Positions 10,090 to 21,308 of a stretch of DNA of 33,195 nt are shown here, piece by piece. Each line of letters begins with the position of its first letter. Within the stretch, counting starts at the first letter, position 1. A program made the position numbers and the translations under genes. Source of the DNA: Catenaria anguillulae PL171 (taxonomy: Eukaryota; Blastocladiomycota; Blastocladiomycetes; Blastocladiales; Catenariaceae); the NCBI GenBank assembly GCA_002102555.1, contig MCFL01000270.1, positions 1 through 33,195 of the forward strand. Direction: 5' to 3'. The notes under the pieces are model-generated. The model was not told the DNA's origin. It ran no database searches and worked only from the letters and a program-made list of their open reading frames with translations.

Positions 10090-10338
10090 CAGGTACTTTA
10101 CCTTTCATCCCTACTGCGAGAGCGCTCTCAAGCGGTTGGTGACCATCGCTCTCGTCACGCTCTGTCTCGTTTGAAGCGAATCGTAAGCCCAACGCGTCAT
10201 CACCGTGACCACCTTTGCATCACCTGGCAAAGAAAACCTCAAATCCTTACTGCGGTACTGCATATGCAAGCTTTTCTCTCGCAAAACCCGCTCTTTAGGT
10301 CGTGCCCAAGGATTTCCGTATGGATGGAATCCTCACTA

Positions 10339-10920
10339 CTGTCCTGAATAGGTCTTCCATGTCAGTCCAGCGGTTTGGTCCCGCTCTTCACTCAACCATT
10401 CCTTCAAATTGTCCTTCTCCAAGAAAGACCGCCAAATGCTCTCAAGCAGAATGCCAATCAGGGTCGCGATTTTGGTAGTGAGTTTGAATATGGTGTCTAG
10501 TTTGCCTGTCAAGGTACCCTGTCAAGCACATTGCTGCCTGTGCCAAGTGCCCTTGCGCTTGATGCGCAACCTTGTGTTGTGCATCCAGGCTGTGACTTGA
10601 GAGTTGTACCCGTGACAGGAAAAAGGAGCATTTCGCGGCGTCTTTTCCCATTGAATGCCAAGCTGTTGGAAGGCAGACAGGGAGGACCATGTTTACTTGG
10701 TTGGCCTTGTCGTGATCTTGTCGGCAGTCTTGATCATTGAATGGTGACGCTCATATGTGCAGTCAATCACCTGCGTCCCGTTTTTCGACGACCTGTCAGG
10801 CGTTGGCTGATTCTTTTAAGCATATCCATTCGGCAGTACTCAAACATTCCTACGCCTCGTGGTTTCGTTCAGGTCAGTGGTACGGATCGTTTGCCACTGT
10901 TTTTCATCAATCTGTCGGTT
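10339..10920. repeat. Tandem duplication, unit A (about 582 bp)
   Basis: Begins ctgtcctgaatagg and ends catcaatctgtcgg. It is followed directly by a second diverged copy. Shared blocks include ttccttcaaattgtccttct, ccaagaaagaccgcc, ttgcctgtcaaggtaccctg, gcatttcgcggcgtcttttc and cttgtcggcagtcttgatca. The two units differ by scattered substitutions and a few small indels that are not multiples of three, so they are not both coding in one frame. Confidence 0.93.
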
Positions 10921-11516
10921 GCTGTCCTGAATTGGGCTTCCATGTCGGCCCAGCGGTGTGGTCCCGCTCTTCACTCAACCATTCCTTCAAATTGTCCTTC
11001 TCCAAGAAAGACCGCCGAATGCTTTCAAACAGTTCGCCTATCACGGTCATGATTGTGGTAAAGAGCCTGAATCTGGTGACTAGTTTGCCTGTCAAGGTAC
11101 CCTGTCAAGCACATTGCGCCGTCTCTTTGCCTGTGCCAAGTGCCCTTGCACTTGATGTGCAGCCTTGTGTTGTGCATCCAGGCTGTGAACTTGAACGGTG
11201 TACCCGTGACAGGAAAAAGGAGCATTTCGCGGCGTCTTTTCCCATTCAATGCCAAGCTGTTGGAAGGCAGACAGGGAGGACCATATTCACTTGGTTGGCC
11301 TTGTCGTGATCTTGTCGGCAGTCTTGATCATTGAATGGTGACGCACACATGTGCAGTTAATCACCCGCGCATACCGTTTTTCGACGACCTGCCAGGCGTT
11401 GGCCGATTCTTCCAAGCATATCCATTCGGTAGCACTCAAGCATTCTTATGCCTCGTGGTTTCGTCCAGGTCGGTGGCACCGATCGTTTGCCATTGTTTTT
11501 CATCAATCTGTCAGTT
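10921..11516. repeat. Tandem duplication, unit B (about 596 bp)
   Basis: Second copy of unit A, ending catcaatctgtcagt before unique sequence. On the minus strand it keeps a longer protein-like frame than unit A, containing EWICLEESANAWQVVEKR and later LGIEWEKTPRNAPFSCHGY. Unit A has stops in the equivalent places. The units may derive from an exon of a former gene. I do not recognise the family. Confidence 0.93.
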
Positions 11517-12568
11517 GTCTTGGTTGTGCACATCTGTTGTGTTCAGCAAAAATGCAGCTTCTCGGCCAATGACAAGGCCGCTGGACAACATGTTGAATTT
11601 GGTATGTCCATCACCCGGCTCTCTGTTGCGCTTGGTTTCATCCAATTCATTTGCACCCTCTTTCCCATATGTACACATTTGATGGCGTTGAACATTCATT
11701 CTACACATACCTTTCCCTTTCAGCTAAGAGTAAGCGATCACTGACCATTGCAAGTGTTTGTAGATAACGCGTCAAGGTTTTCACTCAAGCAGCTGGAGAC
11801 ATCTCTCCGTCCATTCGACGTTCAAGTTGTTGGTCCCGCAGCTCGGCACTTGTGTAGCCAGGACAAGTGTTTCAATGCTTGCATGGTTGTATGTACTCTG
11901 AAGAAAGTTGGCTTCATATGTGCCTAGTTTGCCATGGATGCATATGTTCATGCGGCGTGTGCGAGATACAATCAGATGCAAGCAACACCAAGTGGATTGA
12001 AAAATGGGAAAACGTTGATGCAAATAACAACAGTGCTAAGGTGCCTCAAGTGGAGAAATGTCAAAGAGCAATGAATAACGGAAAGAGTTGACCAGGATGT
12101 TTGTCAAATCGACACATGGCATAATGGTCGCAATGTGCAGACAAGACCATGCAAATTGTCCTCGCATGATGAAGCAGGAGCAGTCCAACTTGAACGCGGT
12201 TGTATCTGATGAGCGACAACGGTCGAAGACGATGATCCTGGGGTGGTCGGAACTAGAGGCACTATGATGGTGGTCGGAATCGTGGACGGAGCGACCACGG
12301 GAGCTGCCGGGCGCAAACCATAATCTTGAAGGATGATCGCGTAGCGCTCGCCGAACTGTGCTTGGCAATCGGTCGTCGTCCGTCTCAGCTTGACCGGTGA
12401 CCGAAGCACCACGAAACGCATCACGTGAGTTCGTGTGCCTATTGAATGCAAGACGCGTCCGCACCCCTCTTGGGTGCAGTCCGAACGTGTACGTGTGCAA
12501 GAAAGCAAGAAATCAGTGAAGCCATCATTAATCCATGTAAATTGGGTTGAGAGAGTCAAATCACCACC
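11517..12568. other. No recognisable gene; upstream region of the helicase
   Basis: A minus-strand frame at 12104-12577 (157 codons) contains protein-like text (RFVVLRSPVKLRRTTTD, FGERYAIILQDYGLRP) but no family I can name. It overlaps the helicase start codon, which argues against it. The rest shows only short frames. Confidence 0.4.
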
Positions 12569-15151
12569 ATGCCGCAATCATCCAAGCCGAAACCAAAGGC
12601 CAAGTCCAAGTCCAAGGCGACAACGGCCGCAGCCACTGCCGCCGCCAATGCGCTGCCCGTCGTTCCCGCTGGATCATGGCAATCCTTGAACCCGGGCCTG
12701 TCTCCCATCATGTATGCCGTCCCTCCTCCAGCGCTTCTTTGGCGCAGCCGGACCACGTCACTGATTCGCCTCTGCGTCATTGCGACCTAGCCTGGACACG
12801 CTCAATGAGCTCGGATTCCACTCCATGACGCCCGTGCAATCGCAAACCATCCCGCTCTTTCTCAAGTCCAAGGATGTCGTTGTTGAGGCCATCACGGGAT
12901 CGGGAAAGACGCTCGCATTTGTGATTCCTGTCATTGAAATGCTGCTGCGCAAGACACGCGAGTCGCCTCTCAAAAAGAACCAGGTTGGCGCCATCATCAT
13001 GTCCCCCACTCGGTACGAGCTTACCCATTGCAAACTGTACATGTGCCACATTCTCACAAAAGCACTCGTGTGTGTAGTGAGCTCGCCATTCAAATCTACA
13101 CTGTTCTCCAGCAGTTCCTGCCGCACTCGCCAACAAACTTCAACTCAACCGACGCTGAATCCGACTCTGACGACTCGTCGCCGCCCAAACCCAAATCGCC
13201 ACTCACCCACGCCCTTTACGTGGGCGGATCCACATCGTCGCTCGAGGACGACCTCGCGCACTTCCGCACCCACGGTTCACACATCATTGTCGCGACGCCC
13301 GGCCGCCTCGAAGAGTTCTTGAAACGCGGCGTGGGCCGCGCCGGCGGCGCATCTGGTGCCATGGTGAATGTCAAGGACACCGAAGTCGTCGTGCTGGACG
13401 AAGCTGACCGGCTGCTCGACCTCGGGTTCTCGCGCTCGCTGCACAACATCTTGGCCTACCTGCCCAAGCAACGGCGTACGGGCCTGTTTTCCGCCACCAT
13501 GACGGATGCCGTTGGATCGCTCATCTCGACGGGCCTGCGCAACCCCGTCAAGATTTCCGTGTCAGTGGCCGATGCGGCCACGGGCGAAACGTGGCGCACG
13601 CCCGCCACACTTGCCATTGGCGCAATCACCGTCACAGAGGAATCCAAACTTGCCTGGCTCGTCCAATGCATGCGCGCATGGTCGCGCCCCGGGCGCAAAG
13701 CCATCGTGTACTTTGCCACGTGCAAGCAAGTCGATTACTGGTACAAGATCCTGTCGTCGATCCCCGCCACACGCGCGTGGCCGTGGTTTTCGTTGCACGG
13801 CCAGCAGACGCCGCAGCGGCGGACGGCCGTGTTTGCGGCATTTGCGGCCGCGGATCAGGCCATTTTGTTGACGACTGATGTGGCCGCGCGCGGGTTGGAT
13901 GTGCCCAATGTCGATGTCATTGTGCAGTTTGATGCGCCCACGGACCCAAAGGCGTTTGCGCATCGGTGTGGTCGCGCGGGCAGGGCGGGCAGACAGGGTA
14001 GGGCTGTGGTGTTGCTCACCGAGGCCGAAGATGCGTTTGTTGAGTTTATGGAGGTGCGCAAGGTGCAAATGGCCAGGGTGGACACGTGGGGATGGGGCGT
14101 AATGGACACGGACGATGCCGAGGGGACACAAGTGCAAGGTGTGGCCGTCAACGATGCCATGGATGTGGACAATTCATCCGATTCAGACGACGGCGACGAC
14201 GACGACGACGGTACGCCCAACGACACGACCAACGCCAAGAAGCCCAAACCCGCCAAGGTCGGATCGCACTACCTGACACCAACCTGCCCATTCTCTGCCC
14301 CGCCCGCACTCATTGCCGACCTGTACTCGCAAATCATCACGCTGGCCAAATCCGACCGCGACGTGATTGACAAAGCCACGCTTGCATTCACCTCATCGAT
14401 CCGATCCTACTCTGCGCACGAACTGTCGTACATTTTCCAACTGAAAAAGACCGACCTCCTCGCGCTCATCCGCATGTTTGCCCTTGTCAAGGTCCCCAAC
14501 ATGCCCGAGCTGCGTGCGCGCGGCGCAGCGCTTGCCGATTCCCTGGCAGAGTACGAGCGCAGCCTTGGCGTCAACTTGGACGAGGTCCAGTACAAGGACA
14601 AGGCACGCGAGGCCGCGCGGTTGGCAAGGCTCGAAAAGGCCCGGGCAGCTGCTGAGCTGACAAAGGGCGTGCTTGCGGCCGATGGATCAAACAAGAAGGT
14701 TAGGGCCAACAAGGGCAAGTCACTTGGCGAGGCATGGAGTGACCAAAAGGAGAAGAAGCGGCGCAGGGCAGAGCGCAGGGAGAAGCGAGAAAAGCGCAAG
14801 GCCGCAATTGCAAAGCTCAAGGCCGAGGGCAAGGAGTACACAAGCTCAAAGGCCAGGAGGTTGGCGAGGCGCGCGGCTGGGGAGGCGAGTGGCAGTGGCA
14901 GCGATTCGTCTGATTGGGATTCGAGCGATAGTGATAGCTCCGAGGACGAGGCGCCCGCAAAGAAGCGTGCGCGTGGTGGAGCAAAGGAAGCAGCGGTACC
15001 TGTCAAGGTGTCCAAGGCTGCAGCAAAGAAGGAAAAGGCGGAAATGGACGCAGAGTGGCAGGAGCTCCAGCAGGATAAGCGGGCAAAGAAGAAGCAGGGT
15101 GGCATGGAGTTCAACATGTCTGCAGGTTTCGATGGGGATGACAGCGAGTAA
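12569..15151 (+). CDS. SPB4: DEAD-box ATP-dependent RNA helicase, SPB4/DDX55 type
   Basis: A nucleolar helicase of this type acts in 60S ribosomal subunit assembly and 27S pre-rRNA processing. Exons are 12569-12711, 12791-13012 and 13078-15151, giving 812 residues. Motifs in order: [17 protein letters not shown], the Q motif (MTPVQ, about 60-64), motif I AITGSGKT (81-88), SPTRELA, TPGRL, DEAD at 229-232, [14 protein letters not shown], and [14 protein letters not shown]. Next come an acidic linker ([10 protein letters not shown]) and the DUF4217-like block [18 protein letters not shown], a hallmark of the SPB4 branch. The tail is long, Lys/Arg-rich and coiled-coil-like, with Ser/Asp clusters resembling casein kinase 2 sites. 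It is about 200 residues longer than yeast Spb4, owing to an insert after the SPTRELA motif, the acidic linker and the tail. Start context caccaccATG is good. Confidence 0.92.
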
Positions 15152-15351
15152 ATGTTGTGTGTTTGATATGTAGTAGTAGAGATATTTGATTTCGATGTTT
15201 ACACTTTTGAGTTTTTCTTCAGTGCAACAACACACAACACGGAAGGAGGTTGGGAAAATTGGCAAGGATGGAAACAAGCAGCACACATGCTCTAGCAGAT
15301 GATACATTATTACAAATACAAATGAACGAAACAGGACAAAAAGAGACTAGC

Positions 15352-15358
15352 TTAGAAA

Positions 15359-15399
<41 letters not shown>

Positions 15400-17097
15400 A
15401 CCACCGCCGCCGGGCGCAGCGGGCGCCTCCTTCTTGGGGGCATCCACGATCATGCACTCGGACGTGGTCAACAAGGACGCCACACCGGCAGCATCGACAA
15501 GAGCCGTGCGCACAACCTTGAGCGGATCAATGATACCGGCCTTGATCATGTCAACGTACTGGCCGTTGGCAGCGTCGTAGCCAATGGTGAAGGTCTTGCC
15601 CTCGGGACCAGATTGGTCGAGAAGCTTGCCGACGACAAACGAGCCAGAGTCGCCAGCGTTGTCGACAATGGTGCGGGTGGGTGCCTGAAGGGCACGGCGG
15701 ACAAGGTCCACACCGAGCTGCTGGTCAAAGTTGGTCACGGTGGCCTTGAGGGCGTCCAAGATCAAGGTCGACTTGAGCAAAGCGGTACCACCGCCGGGAA
15801 CAATACCCTCCTCGACAGCAGCGCGCGTGGCGTTGAGAGCATCAACAAAGCGATCCTTCTTCTCGCCGACTTCAACCTCGGACGAGCCGCCGACCTTGAT
15901 CACGGCAACACCACCCGAGAGCTTGGCAAGACGCTCTTGGAGCTTTTCCTTCTCGTACTCGGAGGCCGTCTCGGCAATGGCCGAGCGGATCTGCTCGCAG
16001 CGCTCGTTGAGCATGGCCTTGTCGCCTTGGCCGTTAAGGAAGATGGTGTCCTCCTTGGTCACGGTCACATTGTGGGCGGATCCGAGCTGGTCAATGGTGG
16101 TCTTTTCGAGCTTGACGGAAACTTCGTCCGAGAAGACCTGGGCGCCAGTGAGGATGGCCATGTCTTGCAACGTGGCCTTGCGGTTGTCACCAAAGCCGGG
16201 GGCCTTGACGGCGCACACTTGGACTTGGCCGCGGAGCTTGTTGAGAATGCAAGCAGCGAGCGCTTCGCCGTCAACGTCCTCGGCAACAATCAAGAGCGGG
16301 CGACGGGTTTGAGCGGCAATCTCGAGCGACGGGAGCACGTCTTGAATGAGGGAAATCTTCTTCTCGGAGAGCAAGATGAGGGGCTTCTCAAACTCGACCT
16401 TTTGGCCCTTGACATCGGTGATGAAGTAGGGCGAAATGAAACCGCGGTCAAAGCGCATGCCCTCGGTGATGTCGAGCTCGTCCTCGAGCGTCTTGCCCTC
16501 TTGCACGGTGATGACACCCTCCTTGCCCACCTTTTCCATGGCCTGCGCAATGAGGGCACCAACGTGCTTGTCGCCGTTGGCCGAAATGGTGGCCACCTGG
16601 GCAACCTCCTCGGACGACGTGATCATGCGGCGGTGCTCCTTAAGGTGCTTGACAACGGCATCCACGGCAACCTGCACACCACGGCGGAGATCAGTCGGGT
16701 TGCACCCGGCAGCAACATTCTTGAGACCCTCGTTGAAGATGGCACGGGTCAGCACGGTGGCGGTGGTGGTACCGTCACCGGCAACCTCGTTGGTCTTGTT
16801 GGCAACGTCCTGGACGAGGCGGGCACCGAGGTTTTCAAACTTGTCCTCGAGAGTGATGGCCTTGGCGACCGACACTCCATCCTTTGTGATCTTGGGCGAG
16901 CCGTACGGCTGCTCAATGAGCACGTTGCGGCCCTTGGGGCCAAGCGTCACGGCGACGGCGCGGGCGAGCGTGTCGACACCCTTGGCGAGCTTGGCGCGGC
17001 CGTCGGCGCCGAATTGGAGCTCCTTGTGGCCCGTCGAGAAGGTACGGCGGATGGCAGCGGTGCGGGCGAGGCGGGCAGCGTGAGGAATGCGGTGCAT
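15352..17097 (-). CDS. HSP60: Mitochondrial chaperonin HSP60 (GroEL family)
   Basis: Fourteen-mer or heptameric ring chaperonin of the mitochondrial matrix that folds imported proteins with HSP10 and ATP. The frame is single and intronless, with 581 residues. A presequence of about 22 residues ([20 protein letters not shown]) is rich in Arg and Ala and lacks acidic residues, as expected for import. Then come [30 protein letters not shown], the nucleotide-binding block [30 protein letters not shown], and the family signature [12 protein letters not shown]. The C terminus is the flexible Gly-Gly-Met repeat tail (five GGM-type units, 15358-15405). It is the only multi-kilobase gene here without introns, apart from the shorter uS2m and proline-rich genes. 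It is tail-to-tail with the helicase, 200 bp apart. Confidence 0.97.
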
Positions 17098-17824
17098 GGT
17101 GGTGGTAAGATGCAGGTTGGTTGGTTTGGGTGCGTTTGCGTTGGCAACAAGGGCAAATGGTCAATGTGGATACGAAAACAGCAGCAAAGAGCGCTTCTTC
17201 GTGGAGGTCGAGGACATGACGAGCCCTTTATGGATTACGGATGGGATGGATCCATGATCCATCCATGCTCTGTTTCTCTGACGATCGGAACTTGTCTCGC
17301 TCGCGTGTCTCCCACAGTCAATCAACAGTCACCAGCCTTCATCGGAACCGACCCGACTTTCCAGAGCCTTCTCTGCCCCAACAAGCAGCGCGTCCTGATT
17401 GGCCAGCCATCATGTGACTGCACGCGTCCCCTTTCCGTCATGTTCCTTCTGTTCGCATCACCCGACGCGCCCCGCTTCTTGTCCATGTCTGCTCTCCCGA
17501 GTTGCCTCCCCATGGCATTCAGATGCAGCTCTTTGCCGTTGACATTTTGAGCTCTGTTGTGCCAATGATACATCGAAATGATGAGCACAGGACGGCTGCG
17601 CGGTGCCTTACTGTACATGCAGACTCTTGTTGAAGTCGCTAGTCCACGAACGGAGTGAGCGTCCGACTCACAACTGGCCTCGGCTCATGCATGCAATTCC
17701 AAGTCAACAATTGTTGCATTTTGCAATGATATACAACACTTGCAAGATTGTAAACGAGCACAAAGTCTGAAGAATACAAGACGTTCACTTTCAACAAACA
17801 GTCAGGCAACTCCATGCCGACTGC
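17098..17824. other. HSP60 upstream region and protease 3' flank
   Basis: No gene seen. The left part is the HSP60 promoter and leader; the right end is the 3' flank of the protease gene. I looked for heat-shock elements (alternating nGAAn/nTTCn) and found no convincing triple array. Confidence 0.6.
17244..17264. repeat. Perfect inverted repeat in the HSP60 upstream region
   Basis: Arms ggatggatc and gatccatcc flank a 3-base loop (cat). The site is about 150 bp upstream of the HSP60 start codon and could be a protein-binding site, a short hairpin or chance. Confidence 0.8.
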
Positions 17825-20800
17825 TTAATCGATACGGGCGTTACCACCAACAGCCGGGCGGGTGGGACGACGGCCGTACACGGGCTCGGGAGCCACCACG
17901 GGCGTCGAGGGACGCGGGCGGCGGCCGTACACGGGCAAATCGGTGGGCACGGTCGGGTTGGCCGTTGACGAGCCAGCAGCCGAAGTGGTCGTCGCGGTGG
18001 TCGCAGCGGAAGTGGTCGTGGTGGCAGCAGCAGTCGTGGTGGTCGTGGTGGCAGCAGCAGTTGTGGTGGTCGTGGCAGCCGCGGTCGTGGTCGACGTGGT
18101 GGTGGACGCGCCGCCATCACGACGAATCAAAATGCGCGGCGATGTCCAGTACTTGGCATGACGCGTCTCCCACCCGTCGTTAGACTTGCCCGGGCGCACA
18201 AACGACAGCTCAAAGTAGTAGTCGCCATCGGGCACCACCTTGGCGGCCGACGTCTCGGACTCAAAGTACTCGCCTTGCCAGCCGCGAAGCGGGCGGGTGC
18301 CAACAAGCAACGTCGAGTTGGCCGACGGCAACAAGTACCGGTTGGGTTGCGTGTACGGGTAGTCGGCAACAAGACCGAGACGCTGCTTGTTGGTGGCGTT
18401 GAACACCTCAATGCGCATGTTGCGGTTGATGTGCGCGGGCTCGACGTACAAGAGCGGAATGTCGGTGCCGTTGAGCGAGTAGGGGCCAATCGACTTGGTC
18501 GAGTCGGATTCCTCGCGCTTGGACTTGGGGCGCGGGCCCGTGGAGGCGGGATCCCAGGCAGACAGGTCCGAGTCGGCAATCACCGGGCTGCGGGTCGGGT
18601 CGGCGGGGAGCTGGGCGTACTGCGAGTAGTCGCCAGTCATCAACAGGTACGGTACACGGAGCGTCGGGGTGCCGGCAGGCGAGCCCTCGGACGGGGTGAG
18701 CACCACCCAACCGGATTGGAGCCAGAAAGGACCTTGGCCGGGGTTGGGGAAGACTTCGATTTGAACACGGGCAGACTCGCGAGCACGGAGCGTGATTTGA
18801 GCTGCGCTGATGGACACGCGGGCGGTAGTGGTGTTGGAGAAGATCGGGTTGAGCGGGGCACCATTCTGGTTGACCGAGGTGGCGGGTTGGTGGGACAAGG
18901 TGTAGGCAATGGTTTGCGAGCCAGTGTTGGAGACACGAATCTCGCGCGTCTTGCGGTCGTTGCCGTCGCCGAGCTCAAGCTTGGACGGGGTCACGGCCAC
19001 GCGGTTGGTGAGCAAGTTGTACGCGTTGATGTAACCAGCACCTTGGCGGGGGACGGGCCAAGGGAGACCAGTCGAGGCGAGACGCACGGGCTCGGCCGTG
19101 TTTTGCACGCGGCGCTGCATTTGGTCAAAGGCACCCTCAAAGACCTCGGGGAATGCTTCACGGAAGAGTGCAGAGACACCAGCAAGGTACGGCGAGGCCT
19201 ACGTTAACAATGTAAACAACTGCGTGAGTAGTTGTGATGGAGCGGCTGGCATCAGGTCGTGCAAGTGCCATACCATCGACGTGCCCGAAAGCGAGGCGTA
19301 GCTGCCTTGACGGCGAGGGTAGGACGAGTAAATGTTGCCACCTATACGAGGTTTCATGAAATGTCAGCACGATCGAGATTGACGTAAGTCAAGGCAAGCG
19401 GCACGCACCGGGAGCAATGACATCGGGCTTCATGACAAGGGTCGGGCCAGGACCCCACGAGGTGAAGTCGGACGGCTGACCACCCGTGACGAGGTTGGGA
19501 AGCGCAAGCTGGCCGCCATTGTTGGCGATGGTCACCTCGGCGCCAGTGTTGGCCGCAGCCCACAAGCGCTCGCCATCGACACCCGACACGTATCCGACGG
19601 GAATGGCGAAGCCAGCGGGAGTGATGGAGCCAGAGAACAAGCCTGACGACACAAGTCCAAGGAATCGAGGTCAGCACTCGGCATGTCAGGAAATGGGTTG
19701 TTCAAGCATACCAGGTGCGTTGTTGTACACCAAAACACCAGTAGCGCCAGCAACACGGGCATTCTCGGCCTTGATGGAGAAAGCGCAGGTACCGCGGCGA
19801 ACCAGGGCAACCTTGCCAGCGAAGGTGCCAGCAGGGAACGCGTTGCAACCATCGTCAGCGGTCGTCGGCGCGTTGGGCGAGTTCTTGATGGCAAAGGCAG
19901 TGCCGCGGGTGAACTTGCCGGCAGTCGACTCTTCGTTGTTGAAGGCAATCTCGGTGGCGCCGGCCAAACCAGTCACGGTAAGCGACGACGAGACAGTCGT
20001 GGGCGCGTCGGCGGAACCAGTACCGAAACCGCGGCGAGCGGCTCCAGGAGCACCACCCCAGAAGAGCTATTCAACGGCAGGAGCGGAAAGTAAGTGAGAC
20101 TCGAGTTTCGAAGATAAAGTGTGAACGCAATGCGAAAGCGAAACGTGTACGTACTCCCTTGGGTCCGTTGTTGCCCTGCGAAGACACTACAATGACACCC
20201 TTGTCGGCGAGAGCGGTCGCAGCTTGCGCGGTCGGCCAGTCATCAAACATCTGCCAAAACGCAATTCTTGGCGTTAGACCCGCACAGGGGTGAAATTTAA
20301 ACGGCGGAAGGTCATACAGCTCCCCCTCCGATACTCATGTTAATAACGTGAGCACCGTCGTCAGTGGCGCGCTCCATGGCGGCAACCATGGCGTCGGTTG
20401 TAGTCGAGGTGCGGGCACCCGTGCAGCCAAACACTACAAGAATCAGACAGGAAAATGTCAGCCGTCAATGGAAACCGGAGCAAACAAGGGAAGCAGAACG
20501 GACCCTTGTAAGCCAAAATGTCGGCATCGGGGGCAACGCCAGTGAACACATTGTCGGCACCAGCGGAGATACCGGCAACATGGGTACCGTGGCCACTGAT
20601 GCAGTCATCGGGATCGTCGTCGGGCTTGACAACATCGCGGAGCGGATCAGCCGGGTTCCAGTCGTCGCCGACAATGTCAACGCCCTTGATGACACGGCAG
20701 CCAGACTCGCCGAGACGAGGGCAAGTTTGGCCGGGACGGGCAAAAGCCGGGTGGCGGTAGTCCACGCCAGAGTCGATAATGGCAATACGAATACCCTTGC

Positions 20801-21308
20801 CGGTAAGCTTGAGCTCCTCACGCACACGGGCGACACCAGTGGCATTGTGCGACGACGACAAGTCAGTCCGCTTGGCCGGGTCGGCGTTGGGCGTCACCTC
20901 CATTGGATCAAACGAGTGCAACAAGACCGGGTAGATGGCCTTGACGCCAGCAACCTTGCTGAGCTCGACAATCTGGTCCTTGGTGGCACGAATCGACACA
21001 CCGTTGAACAGCTTGGTGAAGGACCGCTCGATCTTGACCTTGGGCAAGGCCCTGGCGCGAGCATTGAACGACTCTTGCTGAGCTTGGGCCGCGCTACGCA
21101 ACGAGGCCGACTCGCGCGTGTTGCGGAGACTGGCTTGGACGGCGGGCGCACGGGTGAACTGCACAATGTAGCGGCCTTCAGCGATTTGGGAGCCAGAGGG
21201 AGCTTGGCGGATCACATCTTGCGAGTTGGCGCCGAGGGCGAGTGCCGAGAGGATCAGGGCAAGGAGGATGGAGCGCATCATGAAGCGCTTGGGCTTGGTG
21301 TTGGCCAT
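17825..21308 (-). CDS. Secreted subtilisin-like serine protease (S8) with PA domain
   Basis: Seven exons on the minus strand: 21308-20504, 20433-20318, 20250-20155, 20066-19712, 19642-19409, 19341-19274 and 19198-17825, giving 1015 residues. It has a signal peptide (basic start, hydrophobic core, likely cleavage after ALGANS), an inhibitor-I9-type propeptide, and then the S8 domain. Asp179 lies in AIIDSGVDYRHP, His240 in SGHGTHVAG, oxyanion Asn334 in SQGNNGP, and Ser557 in SGTSM, which is followed across an intron by ASPYLAG. A protease-associated domain (GKVALVRRGTCAFSIKAENA) is inserted before the serine, as in Vpr-like and cucumisin-like proteases. A beta-rich region and a Thr/Ala-rich stretch follow, then two copies of PVYGRRP. 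The long tail without a membrane helix suggests secretion or wall association. A dibasic site (KSKREES) might be processed. Confidence 0.93.
17970..18117 (-). repeat. Thr/Ala low-complexity region of the protease
   Basis: Repeated runs coding for Thr blocks separated by Ala triplets (TTTTTAAATTTT type), likely a heavily O-glycosylated stalk. The DNA is a degenerate repeat of gtggtcgtggtggcagcagc on the plus strand and could change length by slippage. Confidence 0.85.

Noticed and set aside
10339-11516. Tandem unit as an active mobile element
   Set aside because: There are only two adjacent copies, with no element-type domains or terminal structures. Indels break any shared frame.
12104-12577. 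157-codon minus-strand frame overlapping the helicase start
   Set aside because: It overlaps the helicase start codon on the opposite strand, has no recognisable domain, and is compositionally close to random.
15250-17550. 766-codon open frame on the plus strand, antisense to HSP60
   Set aside because: It mirrors the HSP60 coding region. Strong third-position G/C bias in a highly expressed gene often leaves the antisense frame free of stops. The translation is a low-information Gly/Leu/Val/His/Asp mix with no domain. The 450 bp beyond the HSP60 start codon add nothing recognisable.
18158-19207. 349-codon plus-strand frame opposite the protease last exon
   Set aside because: It is a shadow of a well-supported coding exon on the other strand, rich in Arg, Gly and Val, with no domain.
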